From NCBI GenBank assembly GCA_963806455.1, contig CAWDXZ010000005.1, positions 445,744-509,743 of the forward strand: a stretch of 64,000 bases of DNA. The letters are read 5' to 3'. The notes below the pieces were generated by a model. It was not told the origin of the DNA, searched no databases, and saw nothing but the letters and a program-made list of their open reading frames with translations. This document shows positions 8,630 through 17,569 of the stretch, in pieces. The translations under genes were made by a program, and so were the position numbers. The first letter of the stretch is position 1. Each line of letters starts with the position of its first letter. This DNA comes from Bog-756 sp963806455. GTDB taxonomy: Bacteria; Actinomycetota; Acidimicrobiia; Acidimicrobiales; RAAP-2.

Positions 8630-9808
8630 TCAGTGGACGTCAGGTTCGGGATGAGGACCGGATGCCGGAGATGCTGTGCTCATCCGACCCAGCTCCGCGG
8701 CCTCTGCCCCGCCATGGTGTTGGGCGAGGTAGACGAAGAGGTCTGCGGCGCGGCGCGCCTGCTCAGGATCGTGGCAGAGGGGCCCCGCTCCCCCGGCGGC
8801 GGCCACCAACGAGAGCACCTCCAGGCATCCGTCGTGGACGACTTGCCGCACGGTGAGTGCCCGCCGGTGAGCCTGACCCGACGTGTCGAGTGGATCTGCG
8901 TCGATTGCCCGGGCGGCATCCTCCAGCACCGTTCGCATCCCCGCCACCCTGGCGATGGCTCGACCCGCATCAACCAGCACGTGGTCGTTCGATTTCGGGG
9001 AGATCGATGACCTGACCGACTCCACTAACGCGCCCGCACCTCCGAACCAGCATGCCGCCACTCCGATAGCACCGAACCAGAACCCCGGACGCTCCAGGTA
9101 GAACCCCGGTCCACCCACCTCGTCGGCGACGGGGATGGCCGGGCCGCCGAAAACGAGGGTCTCGCTCCGCGAATCGGCCATGCCGACGGCGGGCCAGGAG
9201 TGCGGCAGGACCGAGACCACGTGGTCCGACACCGGGATGTCGAAGAGTCGGTACCCGTCGGGCGCCTCTGCCGTGACCAGGGCACGATCGAGTTGATCGC
9301 TGCCCGAGCAGAACGGCTTGGTGCCCGACATCTGCCACCCGCCACGCACCCGGACGGCCCGGGTAGGCGCCTCCTTCGCCCTTGCGGCCCACACGCCGTA
9401 GGTACACGACGTGGAGATGGGGTCGTTCCCTTTCGATTCGGCCAGGATGCTGAGGGCGTCGGCGTGGCCCTCGACCAGTCGTCCGAGCGACAGGTCCTTG
9501 CCCGCCCACGAGCCCAACACCGCGAATCGCTCGGCGGTCCTGCCGGCTCCCGGGTGGGGCAGCTCGGGCGCCTCCCGGAGGGCGAAGCCACGAAGCTGCT
9601 CGTGGAAGACGCCCACTGGGCGGGAACTTCTGTCCGACAACGAGGCACGCTCCACGTGGGTCCTGCGGGCGGCACGCTGCCGGCCGTTTACGGCATACCC
9701 GCCCGACGTCGTCGGCAAACCGTGGCTGACCCCCGGTTCCGCGGTGCCCACGACGTCGGGCATGGTCACCGGCTCCCACCGGAAGCAGCGACGAGCGTCT
9801 CCGCTCAC
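8630..9808 (-). CDS. Acyl-CoA dehydrogenase-like flavoprotein
   Basis: Up to 392 residues. Recognisable features are GRLVEGHADALSIL, SCTYGVWAA and VRGGWQMSGTKPFCSG (FAD/substrate beta domain, about residues 160-180), followed by a C-terminal four-helix region (VDAGRAIARVAGM). It resembles divergent members of the acyl-CoA dehydrogenase superfamily; the usual catalytic Glu could not be placed with confidence. An ATG at about 9763 (MPDVVGTAEPG) is an alternative start. It leads the three-gene run with the NodS-like methyltransferase and GT2. In other bacteria I recall such sets also containing a PIG-L deacetylase; none is seen here. Confidence 0.8.
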   Translation of the reverse strand: MSGDARRCFRWEPVTMPDVVGTAEPGVSHGLPTTSGGYAVNGRQRAARRTHVERASLSDRSSRPVGVFHEQLRGFALREAPELPHPGAGRTAERFAVLGSWAGKDLSLGRLVEGHADALSILAESKGNDPISTSCTYGVWAARAKEAPTRAVRVRGGWQMSGTKPFCSGSDQLDRALVTAEAPDGYRLFDIPVSDHVVSVLPHSWPAVGMADSRSETLVFGGPAIPVADEVGGPGFYLERPGFWFGAIGVAACWFGGAGALVESVRSSISPKSNDHVLVDAGRAIARVAGMRTVLEDAARAIDADPLDTSGQAHRRALTVRQVVHDGCLEVLSLVAAAGGAGPLCHDPEQARRAADLFVYLAQHHGGAEAAELGRMSTASPASGPHPEPDVH

Positions 9809-9988
9809 AAGCGTTTCCGTTTACCGACTCTGAGCCGGGGTACCCATGCTGAGCCGGCGTACCTCCGCTGACGGAGCGTCGGCATCGGCTCTGAACGGTG
9901 AGGCTGCGGCAGTCGTCGCGGGGTGCGCCCGGAGGTTGGTCCCCCCGGATACCTCGGGGCGGTTCCGAAGAAAGGAATGGGATCGATC

Positions 9989-10171
9989 ATGTCATCCACA
10001 CAGCGTCAGGATCCTCAGGACAAGGAGTTCGGGGCCGAAGCCGCTGCTGATCAAGAAAGGGTCGATGAGCTCGAACGCCAGGGCGTACCGGAGGCGGAGC
10101 TTCCGGATTCGCCCGCCCACCAGCCGCGAGCGGGTGGGAAAGCACGGCCCGAGGTCGACGGGAGGCCATAG
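9989..10171 (+). CDS. Small acidic hydrophilic protein, unknown
   Basis: 60 residues starting at the ATG at 9989, preceded by the purine-rich ribosome-site-like AAGAAAGGAA. The product is highly charged (DQERVDELERQGVPEAELP), without cysteines or hydrophobic stretches, and is probably soluble or partly disordered. An upstream extension in the same frame lacks a better start. It stands alone between the acyl-CoA dehydrogenase (opposite strand) and the BrkB-like gene. No family was recognised, and it may not be a real gene. Confidence 0.4.
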   Translation: MSSTQRQDPQDKEFGAEAAADQERVDELERQGVPEAELPDSPAHQPRAGGKARPEVDGRP

Positions 10172-10297
10172 TTCAAGGGCGCGACCGCCATCGGTCCGCC
10201 CTCGCACCGGCCGTCGGCGACGATGCGCAGGTACGTGTCGCCGAATAGCCGGCAAATCCCGCTCAGGAAGTCGAGACGATGAAGAAGGGACCCACAC

Positions 10298-11308
10298 GTG
10301 CGGCAGGCTGATCGTATGGTGGCGGCAGCCGACCGCTGGCAGCGGTCACACCGCCTGGCCGGACTGCCCTACGGGGTCGTCAAGAAATTCGGCGATGACG
10401 GCGCCAACCAGTATGTGGTGGCACTCGGCTGGTACGGCTTCGTGGCCATCTATCCCCTGCTACTCATCGTGATCACCGTCCTGGGGTTCCTCGGTGCGGC
10501 ATCGCTCGGTCACCATGTGGTGGCCACTCTTCACCAGTTTCCGGTGGTCGGCTCGGACTTCAACCCGGCGCACCCCTCCCGCAACCTGCACGGGAGCGTG
10601 CTCGGCCTCGTCGTCGGCCTCATCGGACTGATCTATGGAGCCCAGGGGGTCACGCAGACGGCCCAGCAGGCGATGGCCGGGGTGTGGAACATTCCGCAAG
10701 TCCGGAGGCCCGGCTTCCTACCACGGCTGGCACGCAGTCTCGCCGCCCTGGTGCTGATCGGAGGGTCCTTCGTGGCCAACGCCGGAATCGCCAGTCTCGC
10801 GACCAGCTCGGGGCGGAACGACGCCGTCCGAGTCCTCATCCTCGTCTCCATGCTGGCCCTGAACCTGGTGCTCTTCCTGGCCACCTTCCGAGTCCTCACC
10901 CCAAGTCAGATCGCCTCCAAACCCCTCCTGCCGGGGGCGGCCGTCTCCTCGGTCGGCTTCACCCTGCTCATCACGGTGGGGTCTGGGCTGATCCAGCATC
11001 AGCTCCGCAACAGCTCAACGACGTATGGCCAGTTCGGCGTCGTGATCGGGTTGGTCGGCTTTCTGTTCCTGCTGGCCAAGATCAGCCTGTACGGCGCGGA
11101 GCTCAACCCGGTACTTGCCCGGCGCCTGTGGCCTCGGGGCATCCGGAGGGACGATCCCACCCAAGCCGACAATCGGGTCCTCCACGACATCGCCCATCAG
11201 AGCGTCCGCCGTGCGGACCAGCGGATAGGGGTGGGCTTCGGGGAGGACGCGTCCGATGAGGCGGCGATCGATGCTCGAAGGGCGGAGCCGGCCTCCGTCG
11301 AGACCTGA
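10298..11308 (+). CDS. YihY/BrkB-family inner membrane protein
   Basis: 336 residues (GTG 10298; ATG at 10316 is an alternative). After a short cytoplasmic head it has about six transmembrane segments, including WYGFVAIYPLLLIVITVLGF, VLGLVVGLIGLIYGAQG and VIGLVGFLFLLAKISLYGAEL. The YGAEL ending of the last helix and the QTAQQAMAGVWNIP loop are typical of the YihY/BrkB family. These proteins were once called ribonuclease BN, but that activity belongs to another protein; their real function is unsettled. The C-terminal 60 residues are charged and cytoplasmic. No operon partner is evident. Confidence 0.88.
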   Translation: MRQADRMVAAADRWQRSHRLAGLPYGVVKKFGDDGANQYVVALGWYGFVAIYPLLLIVITVLGFLGAASLGHHVVATLHQFPVVGSDFNPAHPSRNLHGSVLGLVVGLIGLIYGAQGVTQTAQQAMAGVWNIPQVRRPGFLPRLARSLAALVLIGGSFVANAGIASLATSSGRNDAVRVLILVSMLALNLVLFLATFRVLTPSQIASKPLLPGAAVSSVGFTLLITVGSGLIQHQLRNSSTTYGQFGVVIGLVGFLFLLAKISLYGAELNPVLARRLWPRGIRRDDPTQADNRVLHDIAHQSVRRADQRIGVGFGEDASDEAAIDARRAEPASVET

Positions 11309-11427
11309 AGTAGGGCAAACGACTCAGAGTCGAACCAGGATCATCGAGGCGGACCGCACCCCGGGCCCGGTCGTCGAGGCGGGCAACCGGAACGGAGGCC
11401 ATCGGCGTCGGCTGTTCTTCTTCTAGC

Positions 11428-12948
11428 TCACGCCCGGTTCGAGCGGGAATGGACAACCTTGGTGGCCTCATTGAACGCATCGGTACCGGTGTCGTGCCCC
11501 AGGCCCTGGGCGATGCGGGCGCCGAGGTCGGCGTCGACGCTCGTCCAGTAGGCGATGACACGGAGCTGCACCTCGTCGGTGACCTGGTCGCCGGCGTGGC
11601 CGACGATGTTGGACACCAGATGTTGGCGGTCGATGTCGTCCATCACCTGGCGCACCAAGGTCCCGGCCTGGCTGAAGTCGTCGTCCTCAGCGTGCTTGGC
11701 GTAGGCGTACCGCCCGAGGTCCCCCGCCTCCACTGCCCAACTCACCTCGCTGGCCGCCTCGGGATCGGCCTCGGGGCCACCATAGGAGTTGGGGGCGTAC
11801 ACCGGCTGGGAGCCGGAGTGCCGGTAGGCCATGGCCCCGTCCTTGTTGTAGGAGTGGACCTCGACGCGGGGAGCATTGATGGGGAGTTGCTCGTAATTCG
11901 GGCCGATCCGGTGGAGATGGGTGTCGTGATAGGAAAAGATCCGGCCCATCAGCATCTTGTCCGGGCTGAGCCCGGTACCCGGCACCAGGTTGGCGGGCGA
12001 GAAGCCGGCCTGCTCCACTTCGGCGAAGAAGTTCTCCGGATTGCGGTCGAGGACCATGCGGCCCACCTGGACGGGAGGGAAGTCGGCATGTGGCCAGACC
12101 TTGGTCAGATCGAAGGGGTTGAACCGGTACCCGACGACCTCCTCGAACGGCATGACCTGCATCTCGAGGCGCCACTCCGGCCCGTTCCCGCTGGCGATGG
12201 CCCGGTGGAGGTCGCGGCGGTGGAAGTCGGGATCCTCCGCCGCCATGGCCTTGGCCTCGTCGTCGGTAAAGTTCTCCGGGCCCTGGGCCGTCTTGAAGTG
12301 GTACTTGACCCAGAACCTCTCCCCCGCGGCATTGATGGTGGAGAAGGTGTGGCTGGAGTAGCCGTTCATGTGACGGTAGGTGCGCGGGGTTCCCCGGTCG
12401 GACATCAGGATGGTCACCTGGTGGGCACTCTCGGGCGACAGGGTCCAGAAATCCCACTGCATGTTGTTGTCCCGGAGGCCGGTGTCGGGCTGACGCTTCT
12501 GCGAGTGGATGAAATCCTGGAACTTGGAGACGTCGCGGACGAAGAACACCGGGGTGTTGTTGCCCACCAGGTCGAAGTTCCCCTCGTTCGTATAGAACTT
12601 GAGAGCGAACCCCCGGGGATCACGCACGGTATCGGCGTAGCCCTGCTCGCCGGCCACCGTGGAGAACCGGGCGAACATGGGGGTGCGCCTCCCCACCTCG
12701 GACAGGAAGTCCGCTCGGGTGAACCAGGTGACGTCCTCGGTCACCTCGAAGAATCCGTGGGCGCCGCTGCCCTTGGCGTGGACGACCCGCTCGGGGACGC
12801 GTTCCCGGTTGAAGTGCTGCATCTTCTGGACGACATAGTGGTCCTGCAGGGCCGTCGGCCCCCGTCGCCCTACGGTCAGCGAGTACTCGTCGCTCGGGGC
12901 GGGAATTCCCGAGTCGGTGGTGGTTGCGGGGGGTCGTGATCCGTCCAT
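11428..12948 (-). CDS. Monofunctional haem catalase (small-subunit type)
   Basis: 506 residues, the usual size for clade 3 small-subunit catalases. The catalytic His lies in RVVHAKGSGAHGFF (about residue 60), the distal Asn in LVGNNTPVFF (about 133), and the proximal haem Tyr in RIFSYHDTHLHRIG (about 345). It decomposes hydrogen peroxide in the cytoplasm. ATG start at 12948. Upstream lie about 300 bp with no gene and a 16-bp tandem repeat at 12971-13001. A long opposing open frame on the plus strand is a compositional shadow of this gene. Confidence 0.96.
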   Translation of the reverse strand: MDGSRPPATTTDSGIPAPSDEYSLTVGRRGPTALQDHYVVQKMQHFNRERVPERVVHAKGSGAHGFFEVTEDVTWFTRADFLSEVGRRTPMFARFSTVAGEQGYADTVRDPRGFALKFYTNEGNFDLVGNNTPVFFVRDVSKFQDFIHSQKRQPDTGLRDNNMQWDFWTLSPESAHQVTILMSDRGTPRTYRHMNGYSSHTFSTINAAGERFWVKYHFKTAQGPENFTDDEAKAMAAEDPDFHRRDLHRAIASGNGPEWRLEMQVMPFEEVVGYRFNPFDLTKVWPHADFPPVQVGRMVLDRNPENFFAEVEQAGFSPANLVPGTGLSPDKMLMGRIFSYHDTHLHRIGPNYEQLPINAPRVEVHSYNKDGAMAYRHSGSQPVYAPNSYGGPEADPEAASEVSWAVEAGDLGRYAYAKHAEDDDFSQAGTLVRQVMDDIDRQHLVSNIVGHAGDQVTDEVQLRVIAYWTSVDADLGARIAQGLGHDTGTDAFNEATKVVHSRSNRA

Positions 12949-12970
12949 TGCCGTTCTCCTCGTTGCTCAT

Positions 12971-13001
12971 ACCTCACCAGCCATGTACCTCACCAGCCAT
13001 G
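12971..13001. repeat. 16-bp tandem repeat upstream of catalase
   Basis: The unit ACCTCACCAGCCATG(T) occurs twice head to tail, 23 bp upstream of the catalase start codon. It lies where a promoter or leader would be. Two copies only; the function is unknown, and it may be a replication-slippage product. Confidence 0.7.
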
Positions 13002-13253
13002 CTCCCCGTGGCCTGCCATCCCACCCTTCCCCGGAGCCTCCGGGTAGAGGCGGGCCGGCCGAGACACGTTGGCCGCGGGTGGCGGCCCTGGAGGTGGCGA
13101 TACCCGATAGTCGGCGCGGCCAACCAGACATCTGGGCTCGCCGTCATCGGAGCCCGGACGATCCGGATGCCGGGGGTGGCCGGTCGGGCCCGAAATGGGG
13201 ACCGCGGCTGGAGAGCCCGTCGTCCGGAGGTGCGTCGGTAGTGTGGCCGGGCA
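13002..13253. other. Catalase-SDR intergenic region
   Basis: With the tandem repeat this makes a 305-bp divergent spacer between the catalase and the SDR gene. No convincing open frame, RNA or strong promoter hexamers were seen. It is GC-rich and presumably holds the control region of both genes. Confidence 0.5.
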
Positions 13254-13274
13254 TTGCGGACACCGATCGCTGCC

Positions 13275-14129
13275 GTGGAAGGCTCGCCCGTTGTCGTCGT
13301 CTCCGCAGCCTCCAGCGGTATAGGCGAGGATTCGGCGCTGTTCCTCAACCAGATCGGCTACACCGTCGCCGCCGGTGTTCGCCGCCGGAGCGACGGGGAC
13401 GCGCTGCGAGCCAAGGCGTCGGTACCCGACGACCTCCACCCGGTCATGTTCGACGTGACCATCGACGACCAGGTCGATTCAGCGCGCCGGTTCGTCGAGG
13501 ATCTGGCTACCGGAAGACGCTTCGCCGGCATGTTCAGCAACGCGGGCGTCGCCCACCTCGAGGGGGACACCTCGAGCGAAGGCACCCCTATGGCGGTGCT
13601 CGACCGCATGACCGTCAACTATTTCGGGAGCATTCGCTTCATCCGGGCATTCCTGCCCCTGGCCCGTGCGTCGGGCGGCACCCTCATCATCAATTCCGCA
13701 CTGATGGCGCGGACAGTTCTCCCGTTCAACGCCGGCTATGCCGCCTCGAAATGCGCACTGGAGGGCTGGGCAGACAGCCTCCGACGCGAGGTGCGCCCTC
13801 TGGGCGTTCGCGTCGTCCTCATCGAAGCTGCCGCCATCAGCACCGGGCTCACTCAGGAAGAGGGCGCCTCGGTTGACGACAACAATCCATACCCGGCACA
13901 GCGTCAATTTCTCCAGAAGTCCTTCAAGCGCTTGGAGTCACACCGGGACGATCCTCGCTGTTCGCCACGACGGATCTCTGAGCTGGTCGCGCATGCCTTG
14001 CAGGCGGGGCGACCACGGCCTCGCTACCACGTCGGTGGCGGGGCTCGTGCCATCTACGCCATCGGAGGCCTACCTGATGCACTGCAGGACCTGCTGCTCG
14101 AGCGCCTCGTGGCCTCCTCACAGTCCTGA
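13275..14129 (+). CDS. Short-chain dehydrogenase/reductase
   Basis: 284 residues from the GTG at 13275; a TTG seven codons earlier is also possible. The nucleotide-binding motif is VVVVSAASSGIG, a variant of TGxxxGIG with Ser-Ala in place of Thr-Gly. It is followed by the NAGVAHL strand, the catalytic Ser region LIINSALMA and the YAASKCALEGW motif (catalytic Tyr-x3-Lys). The C-terminal region AAAISTGL is typical of classical SDRs acting on steroid- or retinol-like substrates; the substrate here is unknown. Divergent from the catalase and convergent with the membrane protein at 14175. Confidence 0.88.
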   Translation: MEGSPVVVVSAASSGIGEDSALFLNQIGYTVAAGVRRRSDGDALRAKASVPDDLHPVMFDVTIDDQVDSARRFVEDLATGRRFAGMFSNAGVAHLEGDTSSEGTPMAVLDRMTVNYFGSIRFIRAFLPLARASGGTLIINSALMARTVLPFNAGYAASKCALEGWADSLRREVRPLGVRVVLIEAAAISTGLTQEEGASVDDNNPYPAQRQFLQKSFKRLESHRDDPRCSPRRISELVAHALQAGRPRPRYHVGGGARAIYAIGGLPDALQDLLLERLVASSQS

Positions 14130-14174
14130 GCACTGCGACCGGGCCACTACCGGCGCCCGGCGCCCGGCGTGAGC

Positions 14175-14756
14175 TCACACGACGTGAGCGGAGAGGAGCA
14201 GAGACCAGAGCGAGATCGGGACACCGAAGTCACTGATGCAGACGAAGGTGTTGCCGGGGTTGTAGTTGTGATCACGGATCATCTCGACCACATGATTGAC
14301 TCCGGCAAACACCAGGAAGGTCGTCGTCGGGATGGTCACCGCTATCCACGATTGCGATCCGTGGAGCGAGGCGTAGACGCCGGCTATGCCCAGCCCGAAG
14401 GAGGCAAACCCCAGCTCGTACTGGAACCCATTGGTCTCCCACCCGATCATCGCCGCCGTTGTCTTGGCGAATCGCGTGTGCATGACGCCGCTGACGATGA
14501 ACATCCAACCGGCCGGCAGGTAGAGCATCCATCGAATGGCATTGACCGAGAAACCCTGCCCTGCGTGGTAGCCGGAAGCCTGGACATTGGTGGCGGCAAG
14601 GACCCAGGCGACCATCCACACGATGGGAAGGGCGAGGACGCCAAGGCGGCCGATGGACGCGAGCCGCCCGCCGCTTCCCTCCGGCGCCTTGGCCACACGT
14701 CGCTCTCCGACGGTGTCGTCGAGCTCCTCCTTGCGGGCCTGCTGATCGATGGTCAT
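14175..14756 (-). CDS. Four-helix integral membrane protein (DUF6790-like)
   Basis: 193 residues with a charged N-terminus (about 1-35) and four or five hydrophobic segments: VLALPIVWMVAWVLAATNV, WMLYLPAGWMFIVSGVM, YELGFASFGLGIAGVYASL and TTTFLVFAGVNHVVEMI. The pattern GWETNGFQYELGFASFGLG resembles the small membrane proteins grouped as DUF6790, recalled rather than checked. No catalytic motif is evident. It stands alone, convergent with the SDR gene. Confidence 0.75.
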   Translation of the reverse strand: MTIDQQARKEELDDTVGERRVAKAPEGSGGRLASIGRLGVLALPIVWMVAWVLAATNVQASGYHAGQGFSVNAIRWMLYLPAGWMFIVSGVMHTRFAKTTAAMIGWETNGFQYELGFASFGLGIAGVYASLHGSQSWIAVTIPTTTFLVFAGVNHVVEMIRDHNYNPGNTFVCISDFGVPISLWSLLLSAHVV

Positions 14757-15041
14757 GGGGACCTCCCGTCATTGGCCGTGGATCGTCGTGCCATCGGGCG
14801 AACGCCGCACCCATCCCCTTGTTCGTACCATCGGCCCCACTTCACCAATGCTTGAGTCGACGAGTGGTGGGGCACTGACGGGGCGATCCGGTCCTATCGG
14901 CGCTGCAAGAAGCCTGGACGAGATCGTCCTCGACAGCGTCCCGCTTTTGAAGTCGAACTGCAGTGGACATCCGGGGGCACCTGGGGGCCACCGCCGACCA
15001 GGGCGATGGCAAACGGGTGGACCCGAGGACAGACTGGACTA

Positions 15042-15848
15042 ATGGCTCTCCTCACGGTTGACTGGCCCTCTCTGGCCACCGCGATCGGCACCCTCGTGCT
15101 GGCTGTCGCCACCTTCTCGGCCGTGCGTTCCTCCAACCGGTCGGCACGCATAGCGGAGGCGGCACTGCAAGAGCAACGACGACCGCTCCTCGCTCCGTCC
15201 CGCCTGGAGGATCCCAAGCAGAAGATCATGTTCCTCGAGGGAAACTGGGTGAACGCCTCAGGTGGGCGCGGTGTGGTCGAGCACACCGACGGCATCGTGT
15301 ATCTCGCCATCAGCCTCAGAAACGTCGGCAGTGGCATTGCGGTCTGTCAGGGTTGGGCGGTCAGGCCGGGAGCGGGTTCGTCGCTCAACGTTCCCTCTCA
15401 CGTCCCGCTGGAGGAATTCCGTCTTCAGTCGCGGGACCTGTGCGTCCCAGCCGGCGACATCGGGATGTGGCAAGGTGCGCTCCGCAACCCGGACGACCCG
15501 ATCCGGGCGGCGGTGGTCGACGCCATCCAGGCCGGGCAGCAGATCACGGTGGAACTGCTCTATTCCGACCAGGTCGGCCGCCAACGGACGATCTCCCGGT
15601 TCGGACTGACCCCGACCAATGGCACATGGCTGGCGGGCTTGAGTCGACACTGGTATCTCGATTGGGACGGCCCTCGCCCCGAGAGCCTCACGCTCGCCGC
15701 GGCCGAGGCGGTGCTCCGAGATCACGAGGCGGCGGCCGAGAGGCGGTCGGCGACGGAAGGCGGGTCGGGGGCGGCCGACCGGCACGGCCCGGTCGATCCG
15801 GTCCGCGGCCACTCCGACACCCAGCAGGGCGATCCGACCGGGTTCTAG
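15042..15848 (+). CDS. Membrane-anchored protein of unknown function
   Basis: About 268 residues from the ATG at 15042 (MALLTVDWPS); an in-frame start at 15006 adds 12 residues. One N-terminal transmembrane helix (about 8-28, LATAIGTLVLAVATFSAVRS) is followed by a short coiled segment and a cytoplasmic beta-rich domain (VYLAISLRNVGSGIAV, ITVELLYSDQVGRQ). The plan resembles the many actinobacterial proteins with a DUF-like domain after one TM helix; no specific family was recognised. The C-terminal 40 residues are disordered-looking. It lies between convergent and divergent neighbours, with no operon evidence. Confidence 0.75.
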   Translation: MALLTVDWPSLATAIGTLVLAVATFSAVRSSNRSARIAEAALQEQRRPLLAPSRLEDPKQKIMFLEGNWVNASGGRGVVEHTDGIVYLAISLRNVGSGIAVCQGWAVRPGAGSSLNVPSHVPLEEFRLQSRDLCVPAGDIGMWQGALRNPDDPIRAAVVDAIQAGQQITVELLYSDQVGRQRTISRFGLTPTNGTWLAGLSRHWYLDWDGPRPESLTLAAAEAVLRDHEAAAERRSATEGGSGAADRHGPVDPVRGHSDTQQGDPTGF

Positions 15849-15881
15849 GCTCGGCGCACACGCCTTGTCGGGATCGACCGA

Positions 15882-16562
15882 CTACTCGGACGGCTCGGCG
15901 TCTTTGTACTCGTCGTGCCAATTCCACCAGCCGCATGCCGGAGTCTGGGGGTACCCCTCGGGTGAATCCTCCCAGTCCTCCTGCCGTCCGAGCGCGGTCA
16001 GATCGAGGTAGCTCCACGTGCTCCCCATTGCTTCGTCGCCCCGATTGTTGACGAAATAGGTGCGGTACACGCGGTGGCCATCGCGTATGAACGCATTGGT
16101 GCCGTGCCATTCATCGACGCCGACGTCGCGGTCGAAACCATCGGTCATCGTGTACCAGGGCATGTCCCAGCCCATCCGCGCCTTCATTCGATCGATGTCC
16201 GCCTGTGGGGCGCGTGAGGCGAAGGCCAGCGTGGTGTCACGGGCGTTCAGATGGGCGACGTGGGCGACCTGGTCGGCCACCAGCGAGCAGCCGGGGCAGG
16301 CATGATCGGGCCAGCCGAACACGCCGGGTTCGAAGAAGGCCCGGTAGACGATCAGCTGACGGCGGCCTCCGAACATGTCCAGGAGGCTCACGCTGCCCTC
16401 GGGTCCGTCGAACTCGTACTCCTTTTCCACTGGATGCCAGGGCATCCGCCGGCGCTTGGCGGCCACCGCGTCTCGGGCCCGGGTCAGCTCCTTCTCCTCG
16501 ACGAGCAGGTTCTGGCGCGCCACCTCCCATTCCTGCGGTGAGACGATCGTTGGAGCCTTCAT
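15882..16562 (-). CDS. DUF899 family thioredoxin-like protein
   Basis: 226 residues starting at MKAPTIVSPQEWEVAR (ATG 16562); the open frame extends 32 codons upstream, but the family begins here. Typical features are MPWHPVEKEYEFDGPEG, a CPGCSLVADQVAHVAHL redox-type CxxC, the FASRAPQADIDRMKARMGW helix and the late RTYFVNNRGDEA and GRQEDWEDSPEGYPQTP blocks. The fold is peroxiredoxin/thioredoxin-like, but the reaction is not established. It lies 205 bp downstream of the SRPBCC gene on the same strand and may be the third gene of the ArsR operon. A second, broken DUF899 gene lies at 21233-21850. Confidence 0.9.
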   Translation of the reverse strand: MKAPTIVSPQEWEVARQNLLVEEKELTRARDAVAAKRRRMPWHPVEKEYEFDGPEGSVSLLDMFGGRRQLIVYRAFFEPGVFGWPDHACPGCSLVADQVAHVAHLNARDTTLAFASRAPQADIDRMKARMGWDMPWYTMTDGFDRDVGVDEWHGTNAFIRDGHRVYRTYFVNNRGDEAMGSTWSYLDLTALGRQEDWEDSPEGYPQTPACGWWNWHDEYKDAEPSE

Positions 16563-16767
16563 CGGGAGGATCCCATCTGCCGGGTCAGGGCCACGCTCGT
16601 CGCAACGCCGCACGACGACCCCATTCCGACTCGGAACACCATGTCGGGCATTTTCCAATTCCTCCTTCTGTACCGGAGCCTTCCCAGATCACAGGAGCGA
16701 GCTTCGACAAGACCGTGCCGCTCCGGGCCCCGTGGAGCCACAGCGCACGCTGCGACCGGAACCGGGC

Positions 16768-17217
16768 TCAAGGCGTGGCCGGTGCAGTCTCCGTCGACAC
16801 GTCCGGTCCGGCGTTGCCGCCGCCGGATGCGACCGAGAGTCGGTCGAGGTAGTGGTCCCAGCCCTGGGTGTGATCTGAGATGGCGTCATCTGGCAAACCC
16901 CGGTGCACGAGGCGCACCCTTGTCTTTCCGCCGTCGGGGACCAAGGTGATCTCCACCTCGGTCGAGCCGGCCGGTATGGGGTGGTCGGGCTCGTCCCATC
17001 CGAAGGTGAACACGACCTTCCGGTCGGGCACCACCTCGACGAACCTGCCCACTCCCGGGTGCTTCCCCTGCACCAGTACCCGGTACGTGCCACCGGCCCG
17101 TGGATCCAGCTCGGCGTCGGTGCCCATCCACAGGACCTGGTGGGCCGGATCGGTGAGGAAGGGGAAGATCGTGGTGGGACTGGCGTCCATCACGATCTCA
17201 CGAGTGAGTTCAGCCAT
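16768..17217 (-). CDS. SRPBCC (AHSA1/START-like) domain protein
   Basis: 149 residues from the ATG at 17217 (MAELTREIVMDASPTTIF). The START-like fold is indicated by TREIVMDASPTTIFPFLTDP, YRVLVQGKHPGVGRFVEV and the C-terminal GWDHYLDRLSVAS helix. Such proteins bind hydrophobic ligands; the ligand is unknown. The start overlaps the end of the ArsR-type gene by 8 bp, the classic two-gene layout in which the regulator and SRPBCC protein are translationally coupled. Confidence 0.92.
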   Translation of the reverse strand: MAELTREIVMDASPTTIFPFLTDPAHQVLWMGTDAELDPRAGGTYRVLVQGKHPGVGRFVEVVPDRKVVFTFGWDEPDHPIPAGSTEVEITLVPDGGKTRVRLVHRGLPDDAISDHTQGWDHYLDRLSVASGGGNAGPDVSTETAPATP

Positions 17218-17533
17218 GGATGGTTCCTTTCTCTCGTTCGGCCGATTCGGCCGCCTGCCGCAGGCGTTGCAGACTGCTGGTCCAGTACTGGTCGAGGAAT
17301 TGGCGGAGCCGGTCCATCTGGGAGTGATTGGCCCGATAGATGCGACGCGTTCCCTCGCGGCGCTCGACGATGAGCTCCGCCTCCCGAAGGACCGAGAGGT
17401 GCTGGGAGATGGCTGACCTGGTGACATCGTGGAAACGGGCGGCGATCTGGGTGGCGGGGAGCTCTTCGGTCCACACCATCGTGAGGATCTCCCGCCGGCG
17501 AGGTTCGGCCAGCGCCTTGAATGCCGCATCCAT
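17210..17533 (-). CDS. ArsR-family winged-helix regulator
   Basis: 107 residues. It begins MDAAFKALAEPRRREIL, the ArsR signature, and has the recognition helix VTRSAISQHLSVLREAELI and wing VERREGTRRIYRA. No cysteine metal-site motif is present, so it belongs to the ArsR group that accompanies SRPBCC genes rather than to true metalloid sensors. It presumably represses its own operon through the palindrome just upstream (17544-17557). The start codon lies about 8 bp from the predicted -10 box, suggesting a leaderless transcript. Confidence 0.93.
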   Translation of the reverse strand: MDAAFKALAEPRRREILTMVWTEELPATQIAARFHDVTRSAISQHLSVLREAELIVERREGTRRIYRANHSQMDRLRQFLDQYWTSSLQRLRQAAESAEREKGTIHG

Positions 17534-17540
17534 GGACTAC

Positions 17541-17569
17541 ATTTAAGTATCTACTTACGAAAGTGTCAA
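17541..17569 (-). promoter_or_regulatory. arsR promoter with embedded palindromic operator
   Basis: On the minus strand a perfect TTGACA (17569-17564) is followed by 17 bp and TTAAAT (17546-17541). The perfect palindrome TAAGTA-TC-TACTTA (17544-17557) overlaps the spacer and -10, the expected place for an autorepressor. From the -10 to the ATG at 17533 is only about 8 bp. Confidence 0.75.

Noticed and set aside
9846..10472. 208-codon plus-strand frame
   Set aside because: Overlaps the BrkB gene start in another frame and has no motif; the shorter 9989-10171 frame fits better.
11449..12939. 496-codon plus-strand frame opposite the catalase
   Set aside because: The minus strand encodes a canonical catalase over the same bases; the plus frame shows no family.
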